The notes under the pieces were generated by a model that was not told the DNA's origin, did not search any database, and saw nothing but the letters and a program-made list of their open reading frames with translations. Source: Cytobacillus depressus (lineage in GTDB: Bacteria > Bacillota > Bacilli > Bacillales > Cytobacillaceae). From it: a stretch of 64,000 nucleotides of DNA. The stretch covers positions 44,845 through 108,844 of the forward strand of contig NZ_WBOS01000016.1 in assembly GCF_008923245.1 (NCBI RefSeq). Reading direction: 5' to 3'. The position numbers and the translations under genes were made by a program. This document shows, one piece after another, positions 26,445 through 34,561 of this stretch (its first letter is position 1; every line of letters begins with the position of its first letter).

Positions 26445-26461
26445 TGACTGACTTTCATTCA
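26445..26461. promoter_or_regulatory. TetR autoregulatory operator
   Basis: TGACTGA-CTT-TCATTCA, matching the site at 25764-25780. Confidence 0.75.
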
Positions 26462-26676
26462 TTTTATATTTTTTTCGAAGCACTGTCAAAAAAAGAAATC
26501 TCCCCTTTTTACAATAAGTTCTTATCAAGTTCAAAAACAAATACTTAAGCCCTTTCAAAGCTTTTACCAATGCAAATAGTGTTAAGACAACTAGTATGTT
26601 CATGACAAGTTTAACATATAAATAAATATTAGAACCGGCTAGGTAACGGAAAATCTTCACGAAAGGAGTGATTTAT

Positions 26677-27243
26677 GTGGTCTTCAATTCGGAAGAGCGA
26701 AAGTCTTCATATGCTGATTACCTTTCATGGGGTGAAGGGGAGCGTATTGAAATGATTGATGGCGAAATGATCAGGATCCCTCCAGCTCATTTTCGCAAGC
26801 ACCAGCAAGTCCTACGGCAGCTTTCAATTGAATTTTCGCTTTTTCTCCGTGCAAGTGAAGGTGAAGCATATTTCGCTCCATTTGAGGTTCGATTGCAATC
26901 TGAGAAAAAAGCGGATGATGAAGTATATAACTTTGTACAGCCAGACTTAACAGTTGTTCTTGACTCCAAGAAGCTCGACGAGAAAGGGTGTAGAGGAACA
27001 CCAGATTTAATCGTTGAGATTCTCTCCCCTATAACTGTGAAATTAGATCGTTGGAAAAAATTTCAGTTATATGAATGGGCCGGGGTAAAAGAATATTGGA
27101 TTGTTGATGCGATGAATGAATCCATAGAAGTGTATGTATTAGATGACCAACAGTATGTCGTTTATGGCGTCTTTACGAGAGAGGAAACGATCCAAGTGCC
27201 TACCTTAAAAGGACTAGAAATAGATCTCAATCAAATTTTTTAG
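26677..27243 (+). CDS. Uma2 family (DUF820) PD-(D/E)XK nuclease-fold protein
   Basis: A 188-residue protein of the Uma2/DUF820 family. Motifs in order: YLSWGEGERIEMIDGEMIRIPPAH (the conserved ELIDGE-type block), FAPFEVRL, FVQPDLTVV (active-site Asp), TPDLIVEILSP (second acidic/E motif) and LYEWAGVKEYWIVDA. This is a restriction-nuclease-like fold; the family is expanded in cyanobacteria and its cellular job is not settled. The start is GTG at 26677 eight bases after AAGGAG; an earlier GTG at 26668 abuts that site. A lone gene, followed by a bidirectional hairpin. Confidence 0.85.
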   Translation: MVFNSEERKSSYADYLSWGEGERIEMIDGEMIRIPPAHFRKHQQVLRQLSIEFSLFLRASEGEAYFAPFEVRLQSEKKADDEVYNFVQPDLTVVLDSKKLDEKGCRGTPDLIVEILSPITVKLDRWKKFQLYEWAGVKEYWIVDAMNESIEVYVLDDQQYVVYGVFTREETIQVPTLKGLEIDLNQIF

Positions 27244-27335
27244 ATATTACTAACTTAATACGAAAACTGATTTTTCCATCCTTCTTCATTTTTAAATGAA
27301 CACTTTTTCCCCCTAGACTTGTCATCACAGACATA

Positions 27336-27375
27336 AGAAGGGGCCCCAAGGCAATCATTCCTCAGGTCCCCTTCT
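27336..27375. terminator. Bidirectional terminator
   Basis: AGAAGGGGCC pairs with GGTCCCCTTCT across a 20-nt loop, between convergent genes. Confidence 0.6.
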
Positions 27376-27380
27376 ACTTT

Positions 27381-28412
27381 TCACTCGGGACAAGGTTCCG
27401 GTTCCTCTGTCTCTTTTTCCTCAAGAATATCCATAAGTTTATAGTTGAGCTCTTCTTTGACTTTTAGATATTCTCCCCAATCAGTTGTTTTTGTATAGAA
27501 ATAGATGAAGATTGCCTTATCTTTATATTGATCAAAGGTTACCTTAATCGTTTTTTGATGGATTTCTGGGTGATTTTTTAGATAGGCCTTTATTTTCTCA
27601 ATCGTCGACTTCACTTTATCACGTGAAGCATCCTGCGGCAGATTTAAATAAACGGATATTTGCCGTTTTCCCGCTTTACTCCAGTTGGTGATGGCCTCAT
27701 TCGCTAATTTTTCGTTCGGAACGGTTACAAGTGCCTGTTCAAATGTCCTCACCCTTGTACTGCGAAAACTTATGTCCTCTACAATCCCTTCCACACTGGA
27801 TGTCTTGATCCAATCGCCAATAGAAAAGGGCTTCTCTGTAATAATAATGAGCCCGCCAAATAAATTGCTAAGCGCATCCTTTGACGCTAGCGCAAAGGCT
27901 AGTCCACCTAATCCTAATCCCGCTACAAAGCCATTCACATCATAATCAAATACTTGTGCGATCACACTTATACTAATCGCTACAATGACAAATTTCAGTA
28001 CTTTTGATAAAAACGGAATAACAATTTCATCAAATTCAATATTATATTTGGAGGCATTAATCTTTTTAAAAAGCAAAGAGGAAGCCGAAGAAAGATTTAG
28101 TAAACCCCACGTAATAAGCATAATAATCGACGCACTGATTACTTTCGAAAAAAATGGAGCTGAATGGTTAAAATAAGGAAAATACTGCACTGAAAAGTAA
28201 AGTCCAATAATAATAAATAACCACTGTGCAGGTTTTTCATAAGCTTTAAGAAGATGAGATAAAAATTCTCCCGGTGCTATTTTGCCTAGCTTCACCAATA
28301 AGGCAAAAATATATTTAACAAAAATTTTCCTAAAGAGTAAAAAAAGCAAAAATATCCCGATTGATATGCCAATGGCCTTCAGGTTTTCATATGAGGAAAA
28401 TTCCCAAAACAT
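27381..28412 (-). CDS. MscS-family mechanosensitive channel
   Basis: A 343-residue membrane protein with about four N-terminal TM segments, the pore helix-like GFVAGLGLGGLAFALASKDALSNLFGG (Gly/Ala-rich, the MscS signature) and a cytosolic beta/alpha domain beginning FSIGDWIKTSSVEGIVEDISFRSTRVRT. It should open on membrane tension and relieve hypo-osmotic shock. The start chosen is ATG at 28412 after AAGGAGGT (11-base spacing); upstream in-frame codons overlap that site. B. subtilis has YkuT and YfkC of similar layout. Confidence 0.9.
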   Translation of the reverse strand: MFWEFSSYENLKAIGISIGIFLLFLLFRKIFVKYIFALLVKLGKIAPGEFLSHLLKAYEKPAQWLFIIIGLYFSVQYFPYFNHSAPFFSKVISASIIMLITWGLLNLSSASSLLFKKINASKYNIEFDEIVIPFLSKVLKFVIVAISISVIAQVFDYDVNGFVAGLGLGGLAFALASKDALSNLFGGLIIITEKPFSIGDWIKTSSVEGIVEDISFRSTRVRTFEQALVTVPNEKLANEAITNWSKAGKRQISVYLNLPQDASRDKVKSTIEKIKAYLKNHPEIHQKTIKVTFDQYKDKAIFIYFYTKTTDWGEYLKVKEELNYKLMDILEEKETEEPEPCPE

Positions 28413-28639
28413 AAAACAGTCATACCTCCTTGCCAAAATCTATTTTTCTATCATATCAAACACAGGTCTAGTTAAAAAGTGTGAAGAGTCCCGAGATTAT
28501 TTGAAGTAAAAATGCCTCACCACCTCTCTTCATTAACCTAACACACCATTTAAAAACCCGATTATTTTTTTCCAGCAATATTTTTAAAAGAAAAATTAAA
28601 AATAGTAAAGCAAGATATTTAATAAAGGAGGCATTTCAA

Positions 28640-29647
28640 TTGATAAACAAGAAAATAGGTTTTTTCCTAACATCTCTCCTCACGTTAGGACTTGTAGCAT
28701 GTACTAGCAATGTAAATGATGGGAATAATAGGAATAACGTGAATAAAAACGATCATAATCTTTCTAGTATGTCTACAACAATGTCCAGTGATAATTACCC
28801 TCATACAAGAGCGGTAGGAACCCAAGATGCAAAATTTGAATTTGTTCCAATAAACCCTGGGGAGAATGGGAATTTTAATGTAAACCCTGGGGAGAATGGG
28901 AATTTTAATGCGGACCTACCTCAACTTAACGATGGACAAGCACCATTACAGAGGCAAGATCGAACTAGCCAACAGTCTATTTTTCAGCAAGCACCAAACT
29001 GGCAACAAGGACAAGCTGTTCAGCCACCAGATTATTCACAAGCACAACCACAGCAACAAGCTCCTGTACAGAACGAGCAAACTCAAACGCAAACACCTGC
29101 ACAGAACGAGCAAGCTCAAACACAAGCGCCTGCACAGAACGAGCAAGCTCAAACACAAGCACCTGCACAGAACAAGCAAGCTCAAACACAAGCACCTGCA
29201 CAGAACAAGCAAGCTCAAACACAAGCACCTGCACAGAACAAGCAAGCTCAAACACAAGCACCTAAAAGTATTAGTCAGGATGCACAACAAGTTATTGATT
29301 TAACGAATGCAGAGCGCAGACAAAACGGACTGCCTGATTTAAAAGCAGATACTCAATTATGTGGTGTTGCGCAAAAGAAGTCAGATGACATGCAACAAAA
29401 AAATTACTTCTCACATACAAGTCCTACCTATGGTTCACCGTTCGATATGATGAGGGACTTTGGTGTAACATATACTAGTGCAGGTGAAAACATCGCACAA
29501 GGACAACCAACACCTCAAGAGGTCGTTCAAGCATGGATGAATAGTGAAGGTCACAAAAGGAACATTCTAAGTAATAGTTTTACCCATATCGGAGTAGGAT
29601 TTGAGCAAAACGGTAAACACTGGACTCAAATGTTTATCAGCAAGTAA
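28640..29647 (+). CDS. CAP-domain (SCP/PR1, YkwD-like) lipoprotein with Gln-rich repeats
   Basis: A 335-residue surface protein. A lipoprotein signal ends at the lipobox LGLVAC (Cys21). A low-complexity region follows: a doubled NPGENGNFN unit near residues 74-92, then five to six copies of an 11-residue QTQAPAQN(E/K)QA repeat (33 bp) at about 150-210. The C-terminal CAP domain (residues 213-335: VIDLTNAERRQNGL, YFSHTSPTYGSPFDMM, AGENIAQGQ, HKRNILSNSFTHIGVG) has its conserved His and Glu. YkwD/YlbC-like proteins are common in spore formers; function is unproven. Start is TTG at 28640 after AAAGGAGG. Located just before the spore island. Confidence 0.88.
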   Translation: MINKKIGFFLTSLLTLGLVACTSNVNDGNNRNNVNKNDHNLSSMSTTMSSDNYPHTRAVGTQDAKFEFVPINPGENGNFNVNPGENGNFNADLPQLNDGQAPLQRQDRTSQQSIFQQAPNWQQGQAVQPPDYSQAQPQQQAPVQNEQTQTQTPAQNEQAQTQAPAQNEQAQTQAPAQNKQAQTQAPAQNKQAQTQAPAQNKQAQTQAPKSISQDAQQVIDLTNAERRQNGLPDLKADTQLCGVAQKKSDDMQQKNYFSHTSPTYGSPFDMMRDFGVTYTSAGENIAQGQPTPQEVVQAWMNSEGHKRNILSNSFTHIGVGFEQNGKHWTQMFISK

Positions 29648-29682
29648 CTAATAAAATAAGTCAATTCATTACATTACAAAAG

Positions 29683-29718
29683 TGGGGTCCTGAAATTTTT
29701 TAATTATTCACGACCCCA
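29683..29718 (+). terminator. Weak terminator after the CAP-domain gene
   Basis: TGGGGTC pairs with GACCCCA around a 22-nt T-rich loop, followed by TTACCTTTATTT. Confidence 0.5.
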
Positions 29719-29876
29719 TTACCTTTATTTCCCATATTCCAATATCTTATCAAATGCTGAATCCTTCTTATGAATTTAAATTAAATTTTTAGTTATTAAA
29801 CACCGCTCTACAAATAATATTAAACCCTTCTGTGCCAGATTCTACATGTGTTCACAACTACTTGTATGAGTCTGAC

Positions 29877-29904
29877 ACCTCTTTTTATTTCTCAACATAA
29901 GATA
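29877..29904 (+). promoter_or_regulatory. Sigma-K-like promoter of the 29936 ATP-grasp gene
   Basis: AC (29877-29878), 17-bp spacer, CATAAGATA (29896-29904). It fits the AC-N16/17-CATAnnnTA consensus, 31 bp upstream of the start. Confidence 0.65.
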
Positions 29905-29935
29905 TTAGACCTTTTAAAGGCAGGAAGGTTGAATC

Positions 29936-31156
29936 ATGAAAACAATTATCTTCATTGGAAGTAATCAGTTTGGAACGAGTAAAGAAGCCTTGTCTGTGGC
30001 GAGGGAAATGGGATACTGCGTCGTTCTATTTACTGACAAACGACAGCACCTCCAACATCATAAATTTCCGAATGTTGATCAAATCGTCTATTTCCATGAT
30101 TTATTTGATGAAATACAGGTTTTAGAGGAACTTGAAGCCCTTAAAACGTCCGGGAAACAACTATGTGCCTGTGTAAGCTTTATCGATCCCTTTGTTTCTT
30201 ATACAGCCCGGTTAGCAAAGAAGCTTGGATTGCTTCAGTTATCCGCTGACGCTTTAGCCATAATGGAAAATAAAATAAAAGTGAGGGATCAGTTAAAACA
30301 CCTTCCCACCTCCCCTTTTTATACCGTATACGAATCACATACTTCTATTAAGGACTTCACAAAGAAGCATGAATTATCTGTTCCGTTAATTATTAAATCC
30401 CCAGTCTCCAACGGTTCAAAAGATGTTTTTCTAGCTGAAACGACTGATGAATTAAAGCAAACTCTTCAATCTTTACATGATCAAACTCCCGATCTTCCTA
30501 TATTAATTGAAGAATATTTAAAAGGGCCCCAATACTTAGTTGAAGTGCTAGTACAAAACAGAAAAATTGAAATCGTCGGTGTCATTGAGCAAGAAACGAC
30601 GTACGAAGATATATTTATCATCGTTGGCTATCAATTTCCAGCTCAATTAAAGGATGATGAATATACGAGTCTCATAATATCAGTTCATGACATTATTCAA
30701 AAGCTTGGGCTAAAAGACGGTTCCTGTCATTTAGAAATGAGAAATGTACATGGAGCATGGAAGTTGGTAGAGATTAATCCAAGAATGTCTGGCGGCGCCA
30801 TGAATCGGATTATCGAAGAAGGTACAGGGATTAATCTTATAAAGGAAATATTGAAACAAAATGTTGGAGAGGAAGTCTCTTTGACAAAGACACGTGAGGT
30901 TCACGTCTACGCTAAATATTTAACGTTTGAAACAAGTGGAGAATTACTTTACGTGGCAGGCGAAGATCTCGCCTGGGAACATGATGGGGTCAAATATGTG
31001 TATGTTAAACCTTTATTAGGTAAAATCGTCACCGCTCCTTACTCAATGGGTCAGCGCTATGCTTGTGTGATTGCAGCGGGAAATTCCCCTGAAAATGCCA
31101 AAGCTACGGCGATATCCGCTGCCCAGGAACTGAAGTTTTACCTAGAGCCTTTTTAA
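29936..31156 (+). CDS. ATP-grasp ligase, L-amino-acid-ligase-like (paralogue A)
   Basis: A 406-residue ATP-grasp enzyme with a Rossmann-like N-domain (MKTIIFIGSNQFGTSKEAL), ATP-binding lysines in LIIKSPVSNGSKDVFLAE, EEYLKGPQYLVEVLV, and the Mg site CHLEMRNVHGAWKLVEINPRMSGG. The layout is that of BacD/YwfE-type ligases that join amino acids through an acyl phosphate. It has the same length as its paralogue at 34562-35782 on the opposite strand. ATG at 29936 follows GGCAGGAAGG. A sigma-K-like promoter precedes it, so production in the mother cell late in sporulation is inferred. Substrates unknown. Confidence 0.85.
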   Translation: MKTIIFIGSNQFGTSKEALSVAREMGYCVVLFTDKRQHLQHHKFPNVDQIVYFHDLFDEIQVLEELEALKTSGKQLCACVSFIDPFVSYTARLAKKLGLLQLSADALAIMENKIKVRDQLKHLPTSPFYTVYESHTSIKDFTKKHELSVPLIIKSPVSNGSKDVFLAETTDELKQTLQSLHDQTPDLPILIEEYLKGPQYLVEVLVQNRKIEIVGVIEQETTYEDIFIIVGYQFPAQLKDDEYTSLIISVHDIIQKLGLKDGSCHLEMRNVHGAWKLVEINPRMSGGAMNRIIEEGTGINLIKEILKQNVGEEVSLTKTREVHVYAKYLTFETSGELLYVAGEDLAWEHDGVKYVYVKPLLGKIVTAPYSMGQRYACVIAAGNSPENAKATAISAAQELKFYLEPF

Positions 31157-31346
31157 TTACTCCTACCAAAATCTGTGGGGATCTTTCGACAAATGGGGAC
31201 GTGTCGCTCCAAGCTCCCGTCTTACAGCCCAGCATCTGCATAATTGGGTTCATTGGACAGGTCTATATTCGTTTTCTATCCGCACAATCCCCATTTACTT
31301 ACAATATTATAATAGCAAAAGGACAGACGGGGGGAGGAAAGCTAAG

Positions 31347-31802
31347 TTGAACGATATGGAGCTGGAACATAGTCACTGTATATGTGAAGCACTCATTGAA
31401 TTAAAAACCTTACAAGATATCTTAATCAATTCCTCAACCAAATATTTTGGGCCGCTACTATCCAAAATTGCCGGTGTCGATACGATCCCCTTCCTATTAT
31501 TAAAAAAGGATGGATTATTATCACATCTACTTCTAGATATAAATGAGAAAAACGGAAAACGCGAGTGCATTGAGTCCAACTTTTTTCGCATCGAATCCAT
31601 AGATAAGGAAAATTGTGTTGCGATTGTTTCGATCCTGCGTCCTTTTGATATTAAAGGGAATCATACAAACTCTATAGGTAAGGTCATGAGATTAATCAAA
31701 ACACCCGCTCGTAAAGAAGTTCATTTATCTTCTATTTGTGCTATTCAAGTTCTCGATACCGAATTATTGAAAAGAAGAATTGTCATTGAGCCAAAATGGT
31801 AA
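31347..31802 (+). CDS. CotZ/ExsY-like spore surface protein
   Basis: A 151-residue protein related to the CotY/CotZ/ExsY family, which forms the crust or exosporium basal layer. Recognisable parts are CICEALIELKTLQD near the N-terminus, TIPFLLLKKDG, FFRIESIDKENCVAIVSIL and the C-terminal SSICAIQVLD block. It has only five to six cysteines, fewer than typical ExsY, so disulfide cross-linking may be weaker. Start is TTG at 31347 with GGGGAGGAAAG upstream. This gene anchors the neighbouring ligase cluster to spore-surface biology. Confidence 0.72.
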   Translation: MNDMELEHSHCICEALIELKTLQDILINSSTKYFGPLLSKIAGVDTIPFLLLKKDGLLSHLLLDINEKNGKRECIESNFFRIESIDKENCVAIVSILRPFDIKGNHTNSIGKVMRLIKTPARKEVHLSSICAIQVLDTELLKRRIVIEPKW

Positions 31803-31804
31803 AT

Positions 31805-31986
31805 AGAAAAGCGGAGAGCACCTGCTTATCGGCGACAAGCATAAGACGAGCAGGCGAGAAGGTTGTACTTTACCTTCTTGACTGATTGGCTTATGACCTC
31901 CGACGTATAGGACGTACTAGTGCCGACGTTGCCACAAGGACGTGGCGTACTTAGTCGGCGAGCCGATGGTGCTCGGAGCTAGACAT
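31805..31986. repeat. Interspersed repeat R3 with insertions
   Basis: Divergent member of the R1/R2 family: GAAAAGCGGAGAGCACC ... GACAAGCATAAGACG ... GGCTTATGACCTC ... GGTGCTCGGAGCTAGACA. The outer arms (GAGCACC / GGTGCTC) covary relative to R1 (AAGCGCC / GGCGCT). It contains the 28-bp module at 31900-31927. Together with the terminator at 31993-32014 it fills the first half of the 31803-32214 gap; the rest is AT-rich leader. Confidence 0.75.
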
Positions 31987-31992
31987 GATTCA

Positions 31993-32014
31993 TGCCTTAG
32001 TTAAAGCTAAGGCA
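31993..32014 (+). terminator. Terminator downstream of the CotZ-like gene
   Basis: TGCCTTAG / CTAAGGCA stem followed by TTTTTTATTTT. Confidence 0.85.
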
Positions 32015-32214
32015 TTTTTTATTTTCTCCAGAAATCCAAATTCGAGTAAAGTGCCTCCTTTCACATCTCCCTTTTTTAACCCAACTTTTAAAATATCAAT
32101 ATAACTAAACGATTGTCCATTTCAAAAACTTGGCTTATTGAATGTAATATTAGTAAATGAATTTCATATGAAATTTACTCAGTAAATAACAAATAAAATA
32201 AAGGAGTCTAACCT

Positions 32215-33345
32215 ATGACATTAATAGGAATGTTACACCATCGTAAGGATCCCAGAACTGTCATAAAAACATATGCTTTTGCAGCGGTTGCTAAAGCTGA
32301 AGGTGCCAATTTTTTTTACTTTTCTCCTGGTACCGTCAATCTAAACAATCGGTCAATTAAGGGAAAAGTTTATGAAAATGGCTCATGGGTAGATAAAACA
32401 ATGCCCTTTCCTGATGTCATTTATAATGCTGGTAATCCAATCAAATTGGCCAAATCTCAAAGAGTGATTGATAAATTGAAGGAAACGATCCCCTTTACGA
32501 CTAATTCCATCGGTAACAAGTGGAGTGTGAATGAACGCTTAAAAAAAGGGAAAGAGTTTGCTCATTACTTAGTCCCTTCTGAAAAAATTGTAAAAAATAC
32601 GGAGAGTTTCTTTAATTATGTTTCAGCCTTTGAACATGTTGTCTTTAAACCCTTTGATGGCAGAAAGGGAAAAGGAATCTTATTTATTTCTAAGAAAAAT
32701 GGTGGTTTTCATGTAACAAAGGATTCAAATAGCGGTTATTATTCAAACATTCAATTGAACGAACTTATTAAAGAAAGGCTTTCAACTGGAACTTTCATTA
32801 TGCAGCCATATATACAATCCGTTACTAAATCTGGGCAAGCTTATGATTTCAGACTTCATGTTCAAAAAAATGGGGAAGGCAAATGGGTCATAACCTCGAT
32901 TTATCCACGGATTGCTCCAGAGGGGTCAAAAATTTCCAATATCAATAATGGTGGTTATACCAATTATTTAGACCCATTTTTGCAACAAGAATTTAAAGAT
33001 GACGCTATGAATATGAAGCGAAAACTTGAACATTTTTCATTGTCCCTAGCCGAACATTTGGATGAGCTGCAGATGATTCTATATGCAGAAGTAATTGATG
33101 AGATTGGGATCGACATTGGATTAGACGCGAACCAAAAAATTTGGATCTATGAGGTAAACTGGCTTCCAGGATGTCCACCCACATTTTATTTAGAGATGGA
33201 CGTGGTGATCAATTCGATTAGGTATGCAATGTACCTAGCGAAGAACACAAAAGCAATAAAAGCTCAAATAAAGGAATTGAGGGAGAGAAAAAATGACAAA
33301 AAGAAAGAACGTCCCCATTATAGCAATAACGGGCAGCGCAGGTAA
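32215..33345 (+). CDS. YheC/YheD-family ATP-grasp protein overlapping a Mur-type ligase gene
   Basis: A 376-residue protein of the spore-coat-associated YheC/YheD family. It has an N-terminal domain (MTLIGMLHHRKDPRTVIKTY...), then the ATP-grasp core: VVFKPFDGRKGKGILFI (lysine and glycine-rich loop), FIMQPYIQ, YDFRLHVQKNGEGKW (conserved Arg) and the Mg site EIGIDIGLDANQKIWIYEVNW. The basic C-terminal tail (KKERPHYSNNGQRR) is encoded in the 53-bp overlap with the next gene, which starts in another frame, so the two are translationally coupled. AAGGAG precedes ATG at 32215. Partnership with a Mur ligase recalls the two ligase modules of cyanophycin synthetase. Confidence 0.85.
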   Translation: MTLIGMLHHRKDPRTVIKTYAFAAVAKAEGANFFYFSPGTVNLNNRSIKGKVYENGSWVDKTMPFPDVIYNAGNPIKLAKSQRVIDKLKETIPFTTNSIGNKWSVNERLKKGKEFAHYLVPSEKIVKNTESFFNYVSAFEHVVFKPFDGRKGKGILFISKKNGGFHVTKDSNSGYYSNIQLNELIKERLSTGTFIMQPYIQSVTKSGQAYDFRLHVQKNGEGKWVITSIYPRIAPEGSKISNINNGGYTNYLDPFLQQEFKDDAMNMKRKLEHFSLSLAEHLDELQMILYAEVIDEIGIDIGLDANQKIWIYEVNWLPGCPPTFYLEMDVVINSIRYAMYLAKNTKAIKAQIKELRERKNDKKKERPHYSNNGQRR

Positions 33346-34384
33346 AACGACGACTAAAGCGTTTTTGGCCTCTATCTTAGCAAAAAAGTGGAATACCTTT
33401 GAATCAAGGGATTATTGGAATACTACAGAACATACAAAAACTCACGCTGCTGAAATCAACAAAACCCATGAAGCTGTTGTCTTGGAATATGGAATGGCCT
33501 CCCCAGGTACCATAACTGAACATTGCCGCATTATAAAACCTAATATTAGTATTGTGACAAACGTTGGACTTGCACATGTAGGGTATTTCGATAGTGATAT
33601 TAAAAAAATTGCAAAAGCCAAATCCGAGTTAATCCACGGAATGGATCAAAAGGGCATTCTAATCCTTAACAAGGATGACCTTAATTCAAAATACTTGGAG
33701 ACGCAAAAATTCAAAGGAAAAATCATGACAATTGGCATTAAATCGGATGCTAACTACAAAGCGTACGATGTTAAATACACGGATAACGGAATGAATTTCA
33801 AGATGAAACTTCAAGGAATTGAAGTAAAGCTGTTCATCCCTACTTTCGGAGAGCATCATGTGTATAATGCTCTTAACGCCATTGCTGTAGCAGATTACTT
33901 AGGTTTAACGCCAATGGAGATTAAAGAAGGACTCATATTCAGAAAGCCGCCAAGAAGATTGACGATTTATCGTCAGCAAAACAATATTGTCATTATCGAT
34001 GATACCGTTCATTCCCATCCAGAAGGTGTTAAAGCGGCCATTGATGTACTCTCAAATATCGGAAAACATAGAAAAATAGCCGTTTTAGGAGAAATAAGAG
34101 CATTAGGGAACTTAAGAGAGACAGAATATCGTAAAATAGGAGAACATGTTTATGAAAAAGGAATTGACATTTTGATCACTTATGGGGATAAAACAGATGT
34201 AATGGGCAATCAAGCTAAAACAAAGGGATTTCCCCCTAACAAAGTACACCATTTCGACGATAGAGACCAATTGCATGCGTTTCTAAATGAGATTATTCAA
34301 AAGAATGACACGATATTGGTTAAAGGAGCTAGTAGAGCAAACATGTATGAAACGGTTAGATATTTAAAGAAGAAATTTAAATAA
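33293..34384 (+). CDS. MurF-like Mur ligase lacking the N-terminal domain
   Basis: A 363-residue ligase that begins directly at the central ATPase domain (VPIIAITGSAGKTTTKAF, P-loop at residues 14-21). Normal MurF (about 450) has a UDP-substrate-binding domain of about 100 residues first, absent here. LEYGMASPGTI, TNVGLAHVGYF, a conserved lysine in KKIAKAKSEL and the C-domain motif IDDTVHSHPEGVKAA (for DDSYNANP) follow. Without the UDP-binding domain a peptidoglycan precursor is an unlikely substrate; the architecture resembles the Mur module of cyanophycin synthetase. GAGGGAGAG precedes ATG. It is coupled to the ATP-grasp gene and ends at a strong terminator. Confidence 0.85.
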   Translation: MTKRKNVPIIAITGSAGKTTTKAFLASILAKKWNTFESRDYWNTTEHTKTHAAEINKTHEAVVLEYGMASPGTITEHCRIIKPNISIVTNVGLAHVGYFDSDIKKIAKAKSELIHGMDQKGILILNKDDLNSKYLETQKFKGKIMTIGIKSDANYKAYDVKYTDNGMNFKMKLQGIEVKLFIPTFGEHHVYNALNAIAVADYLGLTPMEIKEGLIFRKPPRRLTIYRQQNNIVIIDDTVHSHPEGVKAAIDVLSNIGKHRKIAVLGEIRALGNLRETEYRKIGEHVYEKGIDILITYGDKTDVMGNQAKTKGFPPNKVHHFDDRDQLHAFLNEIIQKNDTILVKGASRANMYETVRYLKKKFK

Positions 34385-34397
34385 TTAATCAAGTCTT

Positions 34398-34424
34398 AAA
34401 GGATGACTCAATGAGTCATCCTTT
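34398..34424 (+). terminator. Terminator of the ATP-grasp/Mur pair
   Basis: AAAGGATGACTCA / TGAGTCATCCTTT stem followed by TTTT. Confidence 0.9.
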
Positions 34425-34516
34425 TTTTGCTATTAAGGAAATTATAAAATACTATGATGTGTATAACTTTGTGAATCATTTGTTTGCGCATTTGTTCTAT
34501 TTTTAGGCATGTACAC

Positions 34517-34550
34517 AAAAATGACCTTGGAGCTAATCCAGGGTCATTTT
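34517..34550 (-). terminator. Terminator of the 34562 ATP-grasp gene
   Basis: AAAATGACCTTGG pairs with CCAGGGTCATTTT (one G-T pair); T-tract on the minus strand. Confidence 0.8.
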
Positions 34551-34561
34551 TATGAATGGTA

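Noticed and set aside
28977..29290. Antisense open frames over the CAP-domain protein repeats
   Set aside because: They mirror the 33-bp coding repeats and have no start signals; the plus-strand lipoprotein is clearly the real gene.
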